Shown piece by piece: positions 43,910 to 51,217 of a DNA stretch of 64,000 bases. Numbering within the stretch: position 1 is the stretch's first letter; each line of letters begins with the position of its first letter. The notes below the pieces were generated by a model. That model had not been told where the DNA came from and made no database searches. It saw only the letters and a program-made list of their open reading frames with translations. The position numbers were made by a program, and so were the translations under genes. The DNA is taken from positions 3,220,247-3,284,246 of the forward strand of contig NZ_CP054919.1 in NCBI RefSeq assembly GCF_013364235.1. The letters run 5' to 3'. The DNA comes from Kitasatospora sp. NA04385 (lineage in GTDB: Bacteria > Actinomycetota > Actinomycetes > Streptomycetales > Streptomycetaceae).

Positions 43910-45565
43910 TCAGCCGTGCAGGTAGACGATGCCGAGCTTGGTGAGCCGCCAGTGCTGGGCGGCGGAGCCGTCGTCGGCGGCGAGCCGGACGAGGGCGTTG
44001 CCCTGGCCGTCGGTCTGCGGGCCGGCGGTGGCGAGCTTGGTCGGGTCCTGGGAGTCGGCGAGCCGGTAGGTGCCGTCGCCGACGGGCTTCAGCAGCCAGT
44101 GCTGGTTGCCGCCGCCGTTGCAGCGCCACTGCTGGACCTTGGCGCCGGGAGCGGTGGAGGCCCCGGCCACGTCGAGGCACATGTCGCGGTTGCCGCTGAA
44201 GTCGAGTTCGTAGCTGCCGCCGGCCTTGGCCTCGAGGACGAAGGACTGGTTGAGCCCGCCGGTGGCCGGATAGGTGAGGGCGGTGCGGCCGTTGGTGGCG
44301 TCGCCGTAGCTGCCGCCGCCGGAGAGGTCGAGCACCTTGCCGTCGGCCTGGTTGGTGAGCTGGTACCAGGCGCCGTCCTCGGGGGTGTCGGGGAACGGCT
44401 GCCCGGGGGTGAGCGCGGTGATCGAGGTGCCGTCCTGCTGGTTGAGCGAGCAGAACGCCTGGTCGAGCGCGGCCTGCTGGTAGAACTGCCGCAGGCAGGC
44501 GGCCTCGGCGGCGTACCCGGCGACCCGCAGGTGGTACGACTGGCGGACGTTGTTCATGCACAGGCCGGGAATGGAGATCGGGCTGTCGCAGCCGTTGCGG
44601 GTCTTCTCGGACAGGTCGATCACGTCGCCGTTGGTGTACTCGTACGGGGAGGTGGTCCACTCGGCGCAGACCTCGTGGCCGAAGGCGACCCGGCGCTGGT
44701 CGAGGTAGCGCACCCCGGGGACGCCCGCGGCGGCCTCGCGCAGGGCGTCGCTGAGGGTGGGGACGACCCAGTTGTGGCCCCAGGCGAGGTCCTCGGGGAA
44801 GGCGGGGCAGCCGTCGGCGACCTTGCCGGCGTAGTCGTTGCGCCGGATGTCGGGGGTGATCGGGTTGAAGTACGACTGGTAGACCAGCTGGTAGGAGTCG
44901 TCCGTGTAGCCGGCCGCCCGCATGGTGCTCCGGACGCTGGTGAGCGCGGCGGTCACCTTGGGCTTGACCGCGGCGGCGCGGCGGGTGATCTCGGCGCTGC
45001 CGATGGTGTCCCGGCAGCCCTTGGACTGCGGGATCGGGAAGTACTGGGCGAGGCAGTCCATCATGATGTTCGCGAACTCGAAGTCGTCGTTGGCGCCGAT
45101 CGTGACGACCACCATCTTGACGTCGTACTGGCGTGCGGTGGCCGCGAGTTGGACGTCCTGCTTGGGTTCGCCGAAGTCGCCGCTGCCCGGCCCGGTGATC
45201 TTCGCCAGCTCGGGGTCGCTGACCAGGTCGCCGGTCTGGGCGCCGGAGCAGGCCAGGTCGATCGGGGTGACGCCGGGCAGCTTGGTCACGAAGATCTCGG
45301 ACTTGGTGGAGCGGTGGCAGTAGTTGGTGGGCGTGTCGGTGCCGGGGACGTAGTCGTCGTTCGTGTCGGTGCCGGCGCCCTCGCCGGAGATCGCGCTGTC
45401 GCCGAGCGCGACGATCGCGGCGGGCTTGCCGGGGCTGCCGGACGCGGCCTGCGCGTCGGCGGCGCCGAGGCCGGAGCCGAGGCCGAGGGCGGCGAGCAGG
45501 GCGGCGGTGGCAAGCAGGACGGGCGGACGGCGGCGGGCGGGGGCGGAGCGGGGTGACCTGGACAC
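43910..45565 (-). CDS. secreted SGNH/GDSL hydrolase with ricin-type lectin domain
   Basis: Extracellular esterase or lipase-type enzyme, 551 residues. A signal peptide (residues 1-41, ending near DAQA) precedes an SGNH domain with block I ALGDSAISGEGAG, block III TIGANDDFEF and a His late in the domain. From about residue 405 a ricin B beta-trefoil follows, with repeats such as NQHWLLKPVGDGTYRL and AAQHWRLTKLG, which binds carbohydrate. The GTG at 45565 has AAGGAG upstream; an ATG four bases earlier is in another frame. Substrate unknown; a glycan acyl ester is plausible. Confidence 0.87.
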   Translation of the reverse strand: MSRSPRSAPARRRPPVLLATAALLAALGLGSGLGAADAQAASGSPGKPAAIVALGDSAISGEGAGTDTNDDYVPGTDTPTNYCHRSTKSEIFVTKLPGVTPIDLACSGAQTGDLVSDPELAKITGPGSGDFGEPKQDVQLAATARQYDVKMVVVTIGANDDFEFANIMMDCLAQYFPIPQSKGCRDTIGSAEITRRAAAVKPKVTAALTSVRSTMRAAGYTDDSYQLVYQSYFNPITPDIRRNDYAGKVADGCPAFPEDLAWGHNWVVPTLSDALREAAAGVPGVRYLDQRRVAFGHEVCAEWTTSPYEYTNGDVIDLSEKTRNGCDSPISIPGLCMNNVRQSYHLRVAGYAAEAACLRQFYQQAALDQAFCSLNQQDGTSITALTPGQPFPDTPEDGAWYQLTNQADGKVLDLSGGGSYGDATNGRTALTYPATGGLNQSFVLEAKAGGSYELDFSGNRDMCLDVAGASTAPGAKVQQWRCNGGGNQHWLLKPVGDGTYRLADSQDPTKLATAGPQTDGQGNALVRLAADDGSAAQHWRLTKLGIVYLHG

Positions 45566-45664
45566 TCATGACTCCTTGCGAGGGTGGGGGATCGCCCGGC
45601 GGCTGCCGGGCGGCGCGGAGCACGGGGCCGGGCGGACGGCCCGGCGAACATGAGGCAGGCTCAC

Positions 45665-45693
45665 ATGCTAGGTACTGACAGGTAACACAACAA
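45665..45693 (-). promoter_or_regulatory. sigma-70-type promoter for the SGNH hydrolase gene
   Basis: On the minus strand TTGTTG and TAGCAT are 17 bp apart, close to the TTGACA/TAGGAT pattern of housekeeping promoters, about 100 bp upstream of the start. Confidence 0.45.
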
Positions 45694-45742
45694 GACTCGC
45701 GACAGCATGACGCCCCGTCACCCACCGCCCCCGGAAAGCGGA

Positions 45743-45788
45743 CGAGCCGCCGCCCGCACCCCGCCAGGAGGGTGCGGACGGCGGCTCG
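45743..45788 (-). terminator. hairpin terminator after the minus-strand chaplin
   Basis: A 19-bp stem with one mismatch (45743-45761 and 45770-45788), starting 20 bp past the chaplin stop. Confidence 0.7.
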
Positions 45789-45807
45789 GCCGACCAGGGG
45801 TCGCGCG

Positions 45808-46047
45808 TCAGCCGACGTTGGCGCAGGAGTTGCCGAACGCCGGGTTCAGGGCGCCGATCACGTCGATCGAGTTGCCGCACAGGTTGACCGGGATGTGGAC
45901 CGGCACCTGGATCTCGTTGCCGGAGGCGACACCGGGGGAACCGGCGGCGACACCCTCGGCGCCGCTGCTCGCCATGGCGGAGCCCGCACCGGCGGCGACG
46001 ATGCCCACGACAGCGGCGCCGACGGCGGCGGCCTTCTTGATGCTCAT
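45808..46047 (-). CDS. short chaplin
   Basis: Secreted hydrophobic surface protein that assembles into amyloid fibres on aerial hyphae and spores, 79 residues. A signal peptide (MSIKKAAAVGAAVVGIVAAG, cut near AMA) precedes one chaplin domain of about 52 residues with SGNEIQVPVHIPVNLCGNS, IDVIGALNPAFGNSCANVG and the two conserved Cys. No long-chaplin sorting signal is present. The ATG at 46047 has GAGGAGA upstream. It is divergent from the chaplin at 46497, with a candidate sigma-BldN promoter upstream. Confidence 0.93.
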   Translation of the reverse strand: MSIKKAAAVGAAVVGIVAAGAGSAMASSGAEGVAAGSPGVASGNEIQVPVHIPVNLCGNSIDVIGALNPAFGNSCANVG

Positions 46048-46128
46048 GCTGAGTCTCCTCGATAAATCAGATCTTCCAATTGCCGCGCCGGGGGCTGCCG
46101 GTAGGAAGCACACGGGACGTGCACCAGG

Positions 46129-46156
46129 CCAACGAAACCGCCCCGGTGCAGTTGCG
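46129..46156 (-). promoter_or_regulatory. candidate sigma-BldN promoter of the minus-strand chaplin
   Basis: On the minus strand CGCAAC-N16-CGTTGG matches 10 of 12 positions of the reported sigma-BldN pattern (CGTAAC-N16-CGTTGA, from memory) with exact spacing, about 82 bp upstream of the start. Confidence 0.5.
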
Positions 46157-46496
46157 CACGCCCCCGAACAATCACCCGCTCGGCGTAATCCGCCGCATTC
46201 GGGTGATCGGCGGATCCGCCCGTTTCCCCGGCCGCCCCGGCTCGTTCTTCCTCACGAACACCGCTCCACAGGCAGCCCCGAGCCGCCCTGGACGCGCCGC
46301 GGAACGACCGCTCCCCGCCGTGAGCGAGCGGTCGCGGGCGCACCCCGACGCGGCACGCTTCGCCCAAGCCACGGGCGACACGAGGGTGTTGGGCCGCGTG
46401 AGTGACATTCACGGCGCATCCGGAAAACCCCGGGCGATGATGCGATCGCCCGGCACCCGACCATCCACAGTCGGGCAGAACGTGAGGAAGAAAGCT

Positions 46497-46739
46497 ATGC
46501 GCAACTTCAAGAAGGCCGCGGTCCTGTCCGTCGCCGCCGCCGGCCTGGTCCTCGGCTCGGCCGGTCTGGCCAACGCCTCCTCCGGCGCCGAGGGCGTCGC
46601 CGCCGGCTCCCCCGGCGTGCTCTCCGGCAACCTGATCCAGGTCCCGGTGCACGTCCCGGTCAACGTCTGCGGCAACACCGTCAACGTCATCGGCCTGCTG
46701 AACCCGGCGTTCGGCAACTCCTGCGCCAACGTCGGCTGA
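46497..46739 (+). CDS. short chaplin
   Basis: An 80-residue chaplin. The signal peptide is MRNFKKAAVLSVAAAGLVLG and is cleaved near ANA. The mature domain reads SSGAEGVAAGSPGVLSGN, then IQVPVHVPVNVCGNTVNVIG and NPAFGNSCANVG, with both conserved Cys. It is nearly identical in domain to the next chaplin (46826), so the two come from a tandem duplication. The 449-bp gap upstream (46048-46496) is divergent with the minus-strand chaplin and contains both promoters; I cannot place the one for this gene. Confidence 0.93.
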   Translation: MRNFKKAAVLSVAAAGLVLGSAGLANASSGAEGVAAGSPGVLSGNLIQVPVHVPVNVCGNTVNVIGLLNPAFGNSCANVG

Positions 46740-46758
46740 ACTGCCTGACGCAGCGCCC

Positions 46759-46790
46759 GCGCCGCACCGCACACCCGTGCGGTGCGGCGC
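46759..46790 (+). terminator. hairpin between tandem chaplins
   Basis: Perfect 14-bp stem with loop ACCC, 20 bp after the first plus-strand chaplin, so most transcription probably stops before the second. Confidence 0.7.
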
Positions 46791-46825
46791 ACCAACTCCC
46801 TGTGTGATCTAGGAGATCAACCCCC

Positions 46826-47116
46826 ATGCAGAACGTGAAGAAGGCCGCCGTCCTGTCGGCCGCCGCTGCCGGCCTGGTGCTCGGCTCGGCCGGTCTGGCC
46901 AACGCCTCGGCCGGCGCCGAGGGCGTCGCCGCCAACTCCCCCGGCGTGCTCTCGGGCAACGCCGTGCAGGTGCCGGTGCACGTCCCGGTGAACGTCTGCG
47001 GCAACTCGATCAACGTCATCGGCCTGCTGAACCCGGCGTTCGGCAACTCCTGCGCCAACATCGACGCCCCGGTCGTCGAGGAGCCCCCGGCGCCGCCGGT
47101 CGGCGACGACTGCTGA
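46826..47116 (+). CDS. chaplin with acidic/proline-rich C-terminal extension
   Basis: A 96-residue chaplin. Signal peptide and chaplin domain match the neighbour at 46497 almost residue for residue (SGNAVQVPVHVPVNVCGN, INVIGLLNPAFGNSCANI). After the domain it continues with DAPVVEEPPAPPVGDDC, an acidic, proline-rich tail ending in a third cysteine just before the stop. This tail is not a sortase signal. GGAG in TAGGAGATC precedes the ATG. Possibly the extra Cys forms a disulfide or dimer; that is inference. Confidence 0.9.
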   Translation: MQNVKKAAVLSAAAAGLVLGSAGLANASAGAEGVAANSPGVLSGNAVQVPVHVPVNVCGNSINVIGLLNPAFGNSCANIDAPVVEEPPAPPVGDDC

Positions 47117-47230
47117 CCAGCCCCCGGCTGATCGGCAACCCCGTGCAGACCGCCCCTCGGCCCCGTGGCCGGGGGGCCGCGCGCGTTCCTCCCCGGAGCA
47201 CCGCTCCGCTCACCCCGTAAGGATTGGCCG

Positions 47231-47614
47231 ATGTCCCGGAAGACCACCGGCGCCGTGGCCGCGCTCGGCGCCGCGATGCTGCTCGGCGGCGTCACCGCCC
47301 AGGCCGCGCACGCCGAGGCCGAATCGCTCGGCGGGCTCCCCGTGCCCACCACCCACCTGCAGAACACCGACGCCCAGCAGGCCGTCGGCGGCACCACCAG
47401 CGCGCTGGGCTACGCGCTCGCCCCGGTGAAGGAGCTGCGGCTCGACCCGTGGGCCGGCTCCGGCGCGGACGTGCTGAACAACGGCGTCGCGGTCGTCCCC
47501 GACAACGGGGTCGCCCCGGTCGGCACCGCCCCGCTCACCTCGCCGCTGTCCGGCGGCGGCGGCGCGGAGGACCTCCCGCTGGCCGGCCCGCTGCTCGGCG
47601 TGCTGCCCGGCTGA
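47231..47614 (+). CDS. small secreted protein, not recognised
   Basis: 127 residues with a signal peptide (residues 1-29, ending near AHAEA). The mature part is low in charge, rich in Gly, Pro and Val, with no Cys: GGTTSALGYALAPVKEL and LPLAGPLLGVLP. No family signature is visible. AAGGA precedes the ATG at 47231. It follows the chaplins on the same strand and is convergent with another secreted protein gene of similar style (47702-48409); both may belong to the spore or hyphal surface, which is inference from location. Confidence 0.72.
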   Translation: MSRKTTGAVAALGAAMLLGGVTAQAAHAEAESLGGLPVPTTHLQNTDAQQAVGGTTSALGYALAPVKELRLDPWAGSGADVLNNGVAVVPDNGVAPVGTAPLTSPLSGGGGAEDLPLAGPLLGVLPG

Positions 47615-47644
47615 GCGCACCGCCGGGCGCGGCGGAACGCGCAA

Positions 47645-47681
47645 CGGCCCGGGCTCCTCCCCCCGCGAGGAGCCCGGGCCG
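47645..47681. terminator. bidirectional hairpin terminator
   Basis: Perfect 15-bp stem (47645-47659 and 47667-47681) between the two convergent secreted-protein genes. Confidence 0.75.
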
Positions 47682-47701
47682 CCGCGCGTTCCGGCGCGGC
47701 G

Positions 47702-48409
47702 TCAGATCCGCGCCTGGTCCAGCCCGCCGGCGAGCACGCCCACCGGGTCGGCCTGGTTGATCATCTCGCCGGTGGTGGCGGTGGTGGTGGCCGCCAGGTT
47801 CCGCACCGAGTCGGTGACCGAGACCTGGTCCTGCTCGCCGCCGAGCGAGGCGCTCGCCCCCGGGACGGCCTGCACCGGCGCGGTGACCAGGTGCGGGTCG
47901 ACCTTGTCCAGGGTCAGCGCGGCGTCGGTGATCCGGCCGCCCTGGCCCTCCACGAAGGAGACCGGCTGCCCCAGGCCGACCGCCGGGCCGCCCAGGTTGA
48001 GCGGGGCGGCCGGGGCGTCCAGGCCGAGGGTGCCCAGCTCGGCGCCGCGGTCCACCTCGGGCAGCGGCAGCACCGCGCCCAGCGAGGGCCCGGTCTTGCC
48101 GCCGTTGATCGCGGGCAGCACGTGGTCCGGGATCGGCCGGGTGGGGCTCTGCCCGGTCTCGGCGGGCGGCATCAGCGGCGAGGTCGGGATCCCGCCGTGG
48201 ATCTCGCCGCCGGCCGGCAGCAGCGGCAGCGACGCGGTCGCCGCGCTGAGCGGGATGCTGAACGGCACCTCCTGGCCGGCCAGGCCGTCCTCGATCGCGG
48301 CCACCTCGGCCGGGGTCTTCGGGGCCGCCTGGGCCACGCCCTGGGTCGCCGCCACGCCGGCGCCGACCGCCAGCAGCAGGGCGCCGGTCGCCCGCTTGGA
48401 GAGCTTCAT
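47702..48409 (-). CDS. secreted protein, not recognised
   Basis: 235 residues with a signal peptide (MKLSKRATGALLLAVGAGVA, cut near AQAA). The mature chain is Pro/Gly/Leu-rich without Cys and contains the pieces PFSIPLSAATASLPLLPAGG and AAPLNLGGPAVGLGQPVSF; the last ~60 residues look helical (VSVTDSVRNLAATTTATTGE). No family is recognised. The ATG at 48409 lacks a normal ribosome-binding site: its leader is made of five 14-bp repeats. It is divergent from the first rodlin-like gene. Confidence 0.75.
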   Translation of the reverse strand: MKLSKRATGALLLAVGAGVAATQGVAQAAPKTPAEVAAIEDGLAGQEVPFSIPLSAATASLPLLPAGGEIHGGIPTSPLMPPAETGQSPTRPIPDHVLPAINGGKTGPSLGAVLPLPEVDRGAELGTLGLDAPAAPLNLGGPAVGLGQPVSFVEGQGGRITDAALTLDKVDPHLVTAPVQAVPGASASLGGEQDQVSVTDSVRNLAATTTATTGEMINQADPVGVLAGGLDQARI

Positions 48410-48420
48410 CGTGTTCGCCG

Positions 48421-48490
48421 TTCGTTCGGGTAAATTCGTTCGGGAAAGTTCGTTCGGGTAAATCCGTTCGGGAAAGCCCGTTCGGTGAAT
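48421..48490. repeat. five tandem 14-bp repeats in the leader of the 48409 gene
   Basis: Units 48421-48434, 48435-48448, 48449-48462, 48463-48476 and 48477-48490 follow TTCGTTCGGGWAAR; units 1 and 3 are identical. They begin 12 bp upstream of the start codon of the minus-strand gene. Confidence 0.85.
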
Positions 48491-48656
48491 TGACCCGAGG
48501 TCCGAGTGCCCGGGTGGGCACCCTGGCGAACGATCCAGCTCCCCTACGGATAGCGGGAGTTAACCGGAACGGCTGAATAATCCGATCTCCGCATGGTCGA
48601 CAATCCGACCGGCGCGCGGGCGAAACGGTGATCGCTGACGAATTTCCCGAAGAGCC

Positions 48657-48684
48657 CGTAACTTTCCGAGTCGCCATTCTTTGA
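48657..48684 (+). promoter_or_regulatory. candidate sigma-BldN promoter of the first rodlin-like gene
   Basis: CGTAAC-N16-CTTTGA matches 11 of 12 positions of the reported sigma-BldN pattern (CGTAAC-N16-CGTTGA, from memory), 58 bp upstream of the start at 48742. Confidence 0.55.
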
Positions 48685-48741
48685 TCCCGACGACGACGGG
48701 GCAGCACCCCTCGAACGGCATTTCAGAGAGGTATCTCCACC

Positions 48742-49086
48742 ATGCTCAAGAAGACTTTCGCTACCGTCGGCCTGGCCGCCGCCGCGCTGGCCGCGGTGTC
48801 CACCCCCGCCGTCGCGATCGGCAACGCGGACGGTTCGGCCGGCTCGATCCAGGGCAACGGCGGCACCAACGCCACCGGCACCTGGGGCAACAACAGCCCG
48901 AACTTCCACTTCGCCGACAACCCGAACCTCTGCCTCCCGGAGATCCACAACATCGGCGTCGCGGTGCTCGGTGTGGCCGTCCCGGTCGAGGTCGACGCGC
49001 TCAACAACCAGCCCAAGCAGACCTGCGTGGTCGGCCAGGGCACCCTCGGCAGCGGCGACGGCGGCGTCTCCCACCTGGTCGGCTGA
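48742..49086 (+). CDS. rodlin-like secreted protein
   Basis: 114 residues. A signal peptide ends near AVA; the mature chain begins IGNADGSAGSIQGNGGTNAT, then NNSPNFHFADNPNLCLPEI, and ends KQTCVVGQGTLGSGDGGVSHLVG. The start of the mature chain (AIGxxxG, NGNG, NS), two Cys and the late GxxSHL resemble RdlA/RdlB rodlins, which arrange chaplin fibres into rodlets. It is shorter than typical rodlins by about 20 residues. A near-identical copy follows at 49233. Purine-rich AGAGAGG precedes the ATG. Confidence 0.7.
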   Translation: MLKKTFATVGLAAAALAAVSTPAVAIGNADGSAGSIQGNGGTNATGTWGNNSPNFHFADNPNLCLPEIHNIGVAVLGVAVPVEVDALNNQPKQTCVVGQGTLGSGDGGVSHLVG

Positions 49087-49105
49087 CCCACCGTCGCTGC
49101 CCCCG

Positions 49106-49128
49106 GCGCGGAGCCCCACGCTCCGCGC
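49106..49128 (+). terminator. hairpin after the first rodlin-like gene
   Basis: A 9-bp stem (GCGCGGAGC and its complement) with a five-base loop, 20 bp past the stop. Confidence 0.5.
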
Positions 49129-49232
49129 GGTACGACCCGCCGGGGCCGCTCCCCCGGCCCGGCGGTAGGACCCGGCGCGAGCCACGCACCGGTCCGCTGC
49201 TCCACTCCATCAGATCCGAAAAGGAAAACCCA

Positions 49233-49577
49233 ATGATCAAGAAGGCTCTCGCCGCCGCCGGCGTTGCCGCCGCCGGTCTCGCCACGATCGCCTCCCCGGC
49301 GATGGCCATCGGCGACGCGGACGGCGCCGCCACCTCGGTCCAGGGCAACGGCGGCACCAACGCCACTGGCACCTCGGGCAACCACAGCCCGAACTTCCAC
49401 ACCCTGGACAACCCGAACCTCTGCCTCCCCGAGGTCGACAACATCGCCGTCGCCGTCATCGGCGTCGCGGTGCCGATCAAGGCCGACGTCCTGGACAACA
49501 AGCCGTCGCAGACCTGCGTCGTGGGCCAGAACACCGTGGGCAGCGGCGACGGTGGCGTCTCCCACCTGATCGGCTGA
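49233..49577 (+). CDS. rodlin-like secreted protein (tandem paralogue)
   Basis: 114 residues, same length and plan as the gene at 48742: signal peptide MIKKALAAAGVAAAGLATIA, mature IGDADGAATSVQGNGGTNAT, SPNFHTLDNPNLCLPEVDN, and the end SGDGGVSHLIG. About 80% of mature residues agree with the first copy by eye. AAAGGAAAA precedes the ATG. Unlike the first copy, I find no sigma-BldN-like promoter directly upstream; it may be read through from 48742 or use another signal. Confidence 0.7.
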   Translation: MIKKALAAAGVAAAGLATIASPAMAIGDADGAATSVQGNGGTNATGTSGNHSPNFHTLDNPNLCLPEVDNIAVAVIGVAVPIKADVLDNKPSQTCVVGQNTVGSGDGGVSHLIG

Positions 49578-49595
49578 CCTGCCGGTCGCGACCGA

Positions 49596-49634
49596 CCGCC
49601 GGGTCCGGGGGAGCGATCCCCGCGGGCCCGGCGG
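49596..49634 (+). terminator. hairpin after the second rodlin-like gene
   Basis: GC-rich stem with a mismatch (49596-49610 and 49618-49634) shortly after the stop. Confidence 0.45.
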
Positions 49635-49779
49635 TTCCACGTCTCCGGCCGCTCCCGGAAACCTGTTCGTCTGCGGCGCGATCGGGTGATCGGAGCCCCG
49701 GTGGGCGCGTGCAGCGCCGCTCCAGCCGCACCCCTGTGCTGACGTAGAGACGCACCACCTGACGCAGAGAGGAACTCCC

Positions 49780-50037
49780 ATGAAGAGCAAGCTGGGCAAG
49801 GCCGTCATCACCTCCGTCGCCGCCCTCGCGCTGGCCGGCATCGCCGCTCCCGCCTACGCGCACGTCGCCGTCGGCGGCGGCCACGAGGGCGTGGCCACGG
49901 CGGACGAGCCCTTCGTCGCCGGTCACTGGGGGGGCTTCGCCGAGACCTCCCACATCTTCACCGCGGGCGGCGGCTACGGCTGGGCCACCTCCACCGCCGT
50001 CGGCGGCGGCGAGGGCGGCATCGTCGCGATCGACTGA
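49780..50037 (+). CDS. small Gly/His-rich secreted protein, not recognised
   Basis: 85 residues. A clear signal peptide (MKSKLGKAVITSVAALALAG, cleaved near AYA) leaves a mature chain of about 57 residues rich in Gly, Ala and His: HVAVGGGHEGVATADE, AGHWGGFAETSHIF and AGGGYGWATSTAVGGGEGG. It has no Cys, so it is neither chaplin nor rodlin. GAGAGGAA precedes the ATG. Location after the rodlin-like pair suggests another surface component; aromatic residues among glycines would suit a fibrous or adhesive peptide, which is speculation. Confidence 0.72.
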   Translation: MKSKLGKAVITSVAALALAGIAAPAYAHVAVGGGHEGVATADEPFVAGHWGGFAETSHIFTAGGGYGWATSTAVGGGEGGIVAID

Positions 50038-50170
50038 CGTCGCGCCGATGCCGAGGGCACGGGGGCCGGTCGCGGCCTCCGTGCCCTCCGTGCTGCCGGT
50101 GCTCGGTCGTGCCGGCGGGCGGCGCCGGAGCGCCGTTCCGCGCCCGGCGCGCCCCGTGCTCCCGGTCCGG

Positions 50171-51151
50171 TCAGCGCACCATGGCCGCGGCCTCGACGGC
50201 CCAGTAGGTGAGGATCTGCTCGGCACCGGCCCGGCGGATCGAGGTGAGCGTCTCCAGGATGGTGCGCTCGCGGTCGATCCAGCCGTTCGCGGCGGCGGCC
50301 TCGACCATCGCGTACTCACCGGAGACCTGGTACGCGGCGACCGGCACGGGCGAGGCGTCGGCGACCTGGCGGACGATGTCCAGGTAGGACATCGCGGGCT
50401 TGACCATCACCAGGTCGGCGCCCTCGGCGACGTCCTGGGCCAGCTCGCGCAGCGACTCGCGGGCGTTGGCCGGGTCCTGCTGGTAGGTCTTGCGGTCGCC
50501 CTTGAGCGAGGAGCCGACGGCCTCCCGGAAGGGGCCGAAGAAGGCCGAGGCGTACTTGGCGGTGTAGGCGAGGATGCCGGTGTCCCGGTGGCCGGCCGCG
50601 TCCAGCGCCTTGCGGACGACCGCGACCTGACCGTCCATCATCCCGGACGGGCCGACCAGGTGGACGCCGGCGTCGGCCTGGACGACGGCCATCTCGGCGT
50701 AGCGCTCCAGGGTGGCGTCGTTGTCGACCGAGCCGTCGGCGGCGAGCACGCCGCAGTGGCCGTGGTCGGTGAACTCGTCCAGGCACAGGTCGGACATCAC
50801 CACCAGCCGGTCGCCGACCTCGGAGACCACGTCGCGGATGGCGAGCTGCAGGATGCCCTCGGGGTTGGTGCCCTCGGTGCCGGTGGCGTCCTGCACCTCG
50901 GGGACGCCGAACAGCATGATGCCGCCGATCCCGGCCTCGGCGGCCTCGACCGCGGCCCGGCGCAGGGTGTCCCGGGTGTGCTGGACGACGCCCGGCATCG
51001 AGCCGATCGGCCGGGGCTCGGTGATGCCCTCGCGGACGAACGCGGGCAGGATCAGCTCGGCCGGGTGCAGCCGGGTCTCGGCGACCAGGCGGCGCATCGC
51101 CGGGGTCGAGCGCAGCCGGCGCGGGCGGACGGACGGGAATTCGGCGGACAC
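50171..51151 (-). CDS. hemB: delta-aminolevulinic acid dehydratase (porphobilinogen synthase)
   Basis: Condenses two 5-aminolevulinate molecules to porphobilinogen, 326 residues. Signatures are the metal region [17 protein letters not shown] (two Cys and His), the Schiff-base lysines in [13 protein letters not shown] and [11 protein letters not shown], and [11 protein letters not shown]. The start is a GTG at 51151 with GGGAG upstream. It is 66 bp downstream of hemD on the same strand, but a strong hairpin lies between, so it may be only partly co-transcribed with rex-hemACD. Confidence 0.95.
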   Translation of the reverse strand: MSAEFPSVRPRRLRSTPAMRRLVAETRLHPAELILPAFVREGITEPRPIGSMPGVVQHTRDTLRRAAVEAAEAGIGGIMLFGVPEVQDATGTEGTNPEGILQLAIRDVVSEVGDRLVVMSDLCLDEFTDHGHCGVLAADGSVDNDATLERYAEMAVVQADAGVHLVGPSGMMDGQVAVVRKALDAAGHRDTGILAYTAKYASAFFGPFREAVGSSLKGDRKTYQQDPANARESLRELAQDVAEGADLVMVKPAMSYLDIVRQVADASPVPVAAYQVSGEYAMVEAAAANGWIDRERTILETLTSIRRAGAEQILTYWAVEAAAMVR

Positions 51152-51180
51152 TTCGAAGGCTCCCTAGTCACGGAAGAACG

Positions 51181-51212
51181 CGTCAGGGGGAGGCCGGGGC
51201 CTCCCCCTGACG
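51181..51212 (-). terminator. hairpin between hemD and hemB
   Basis: Perfect 15-bp stem with a two-base loop, directly after the hemD stop and 30 bp before hemB. It may end or attenuate the rex-hem transcript. Confidence 0.6.
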
Positions 51213-51217
51213 GAGGG

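Noticed and set aside
46184-46211. CGTAAT at 46184 as a sigma-BldN promoter for the chaplin at 46497
   Set aside because: No matching -10 element occurs 16-17 bp downstream.
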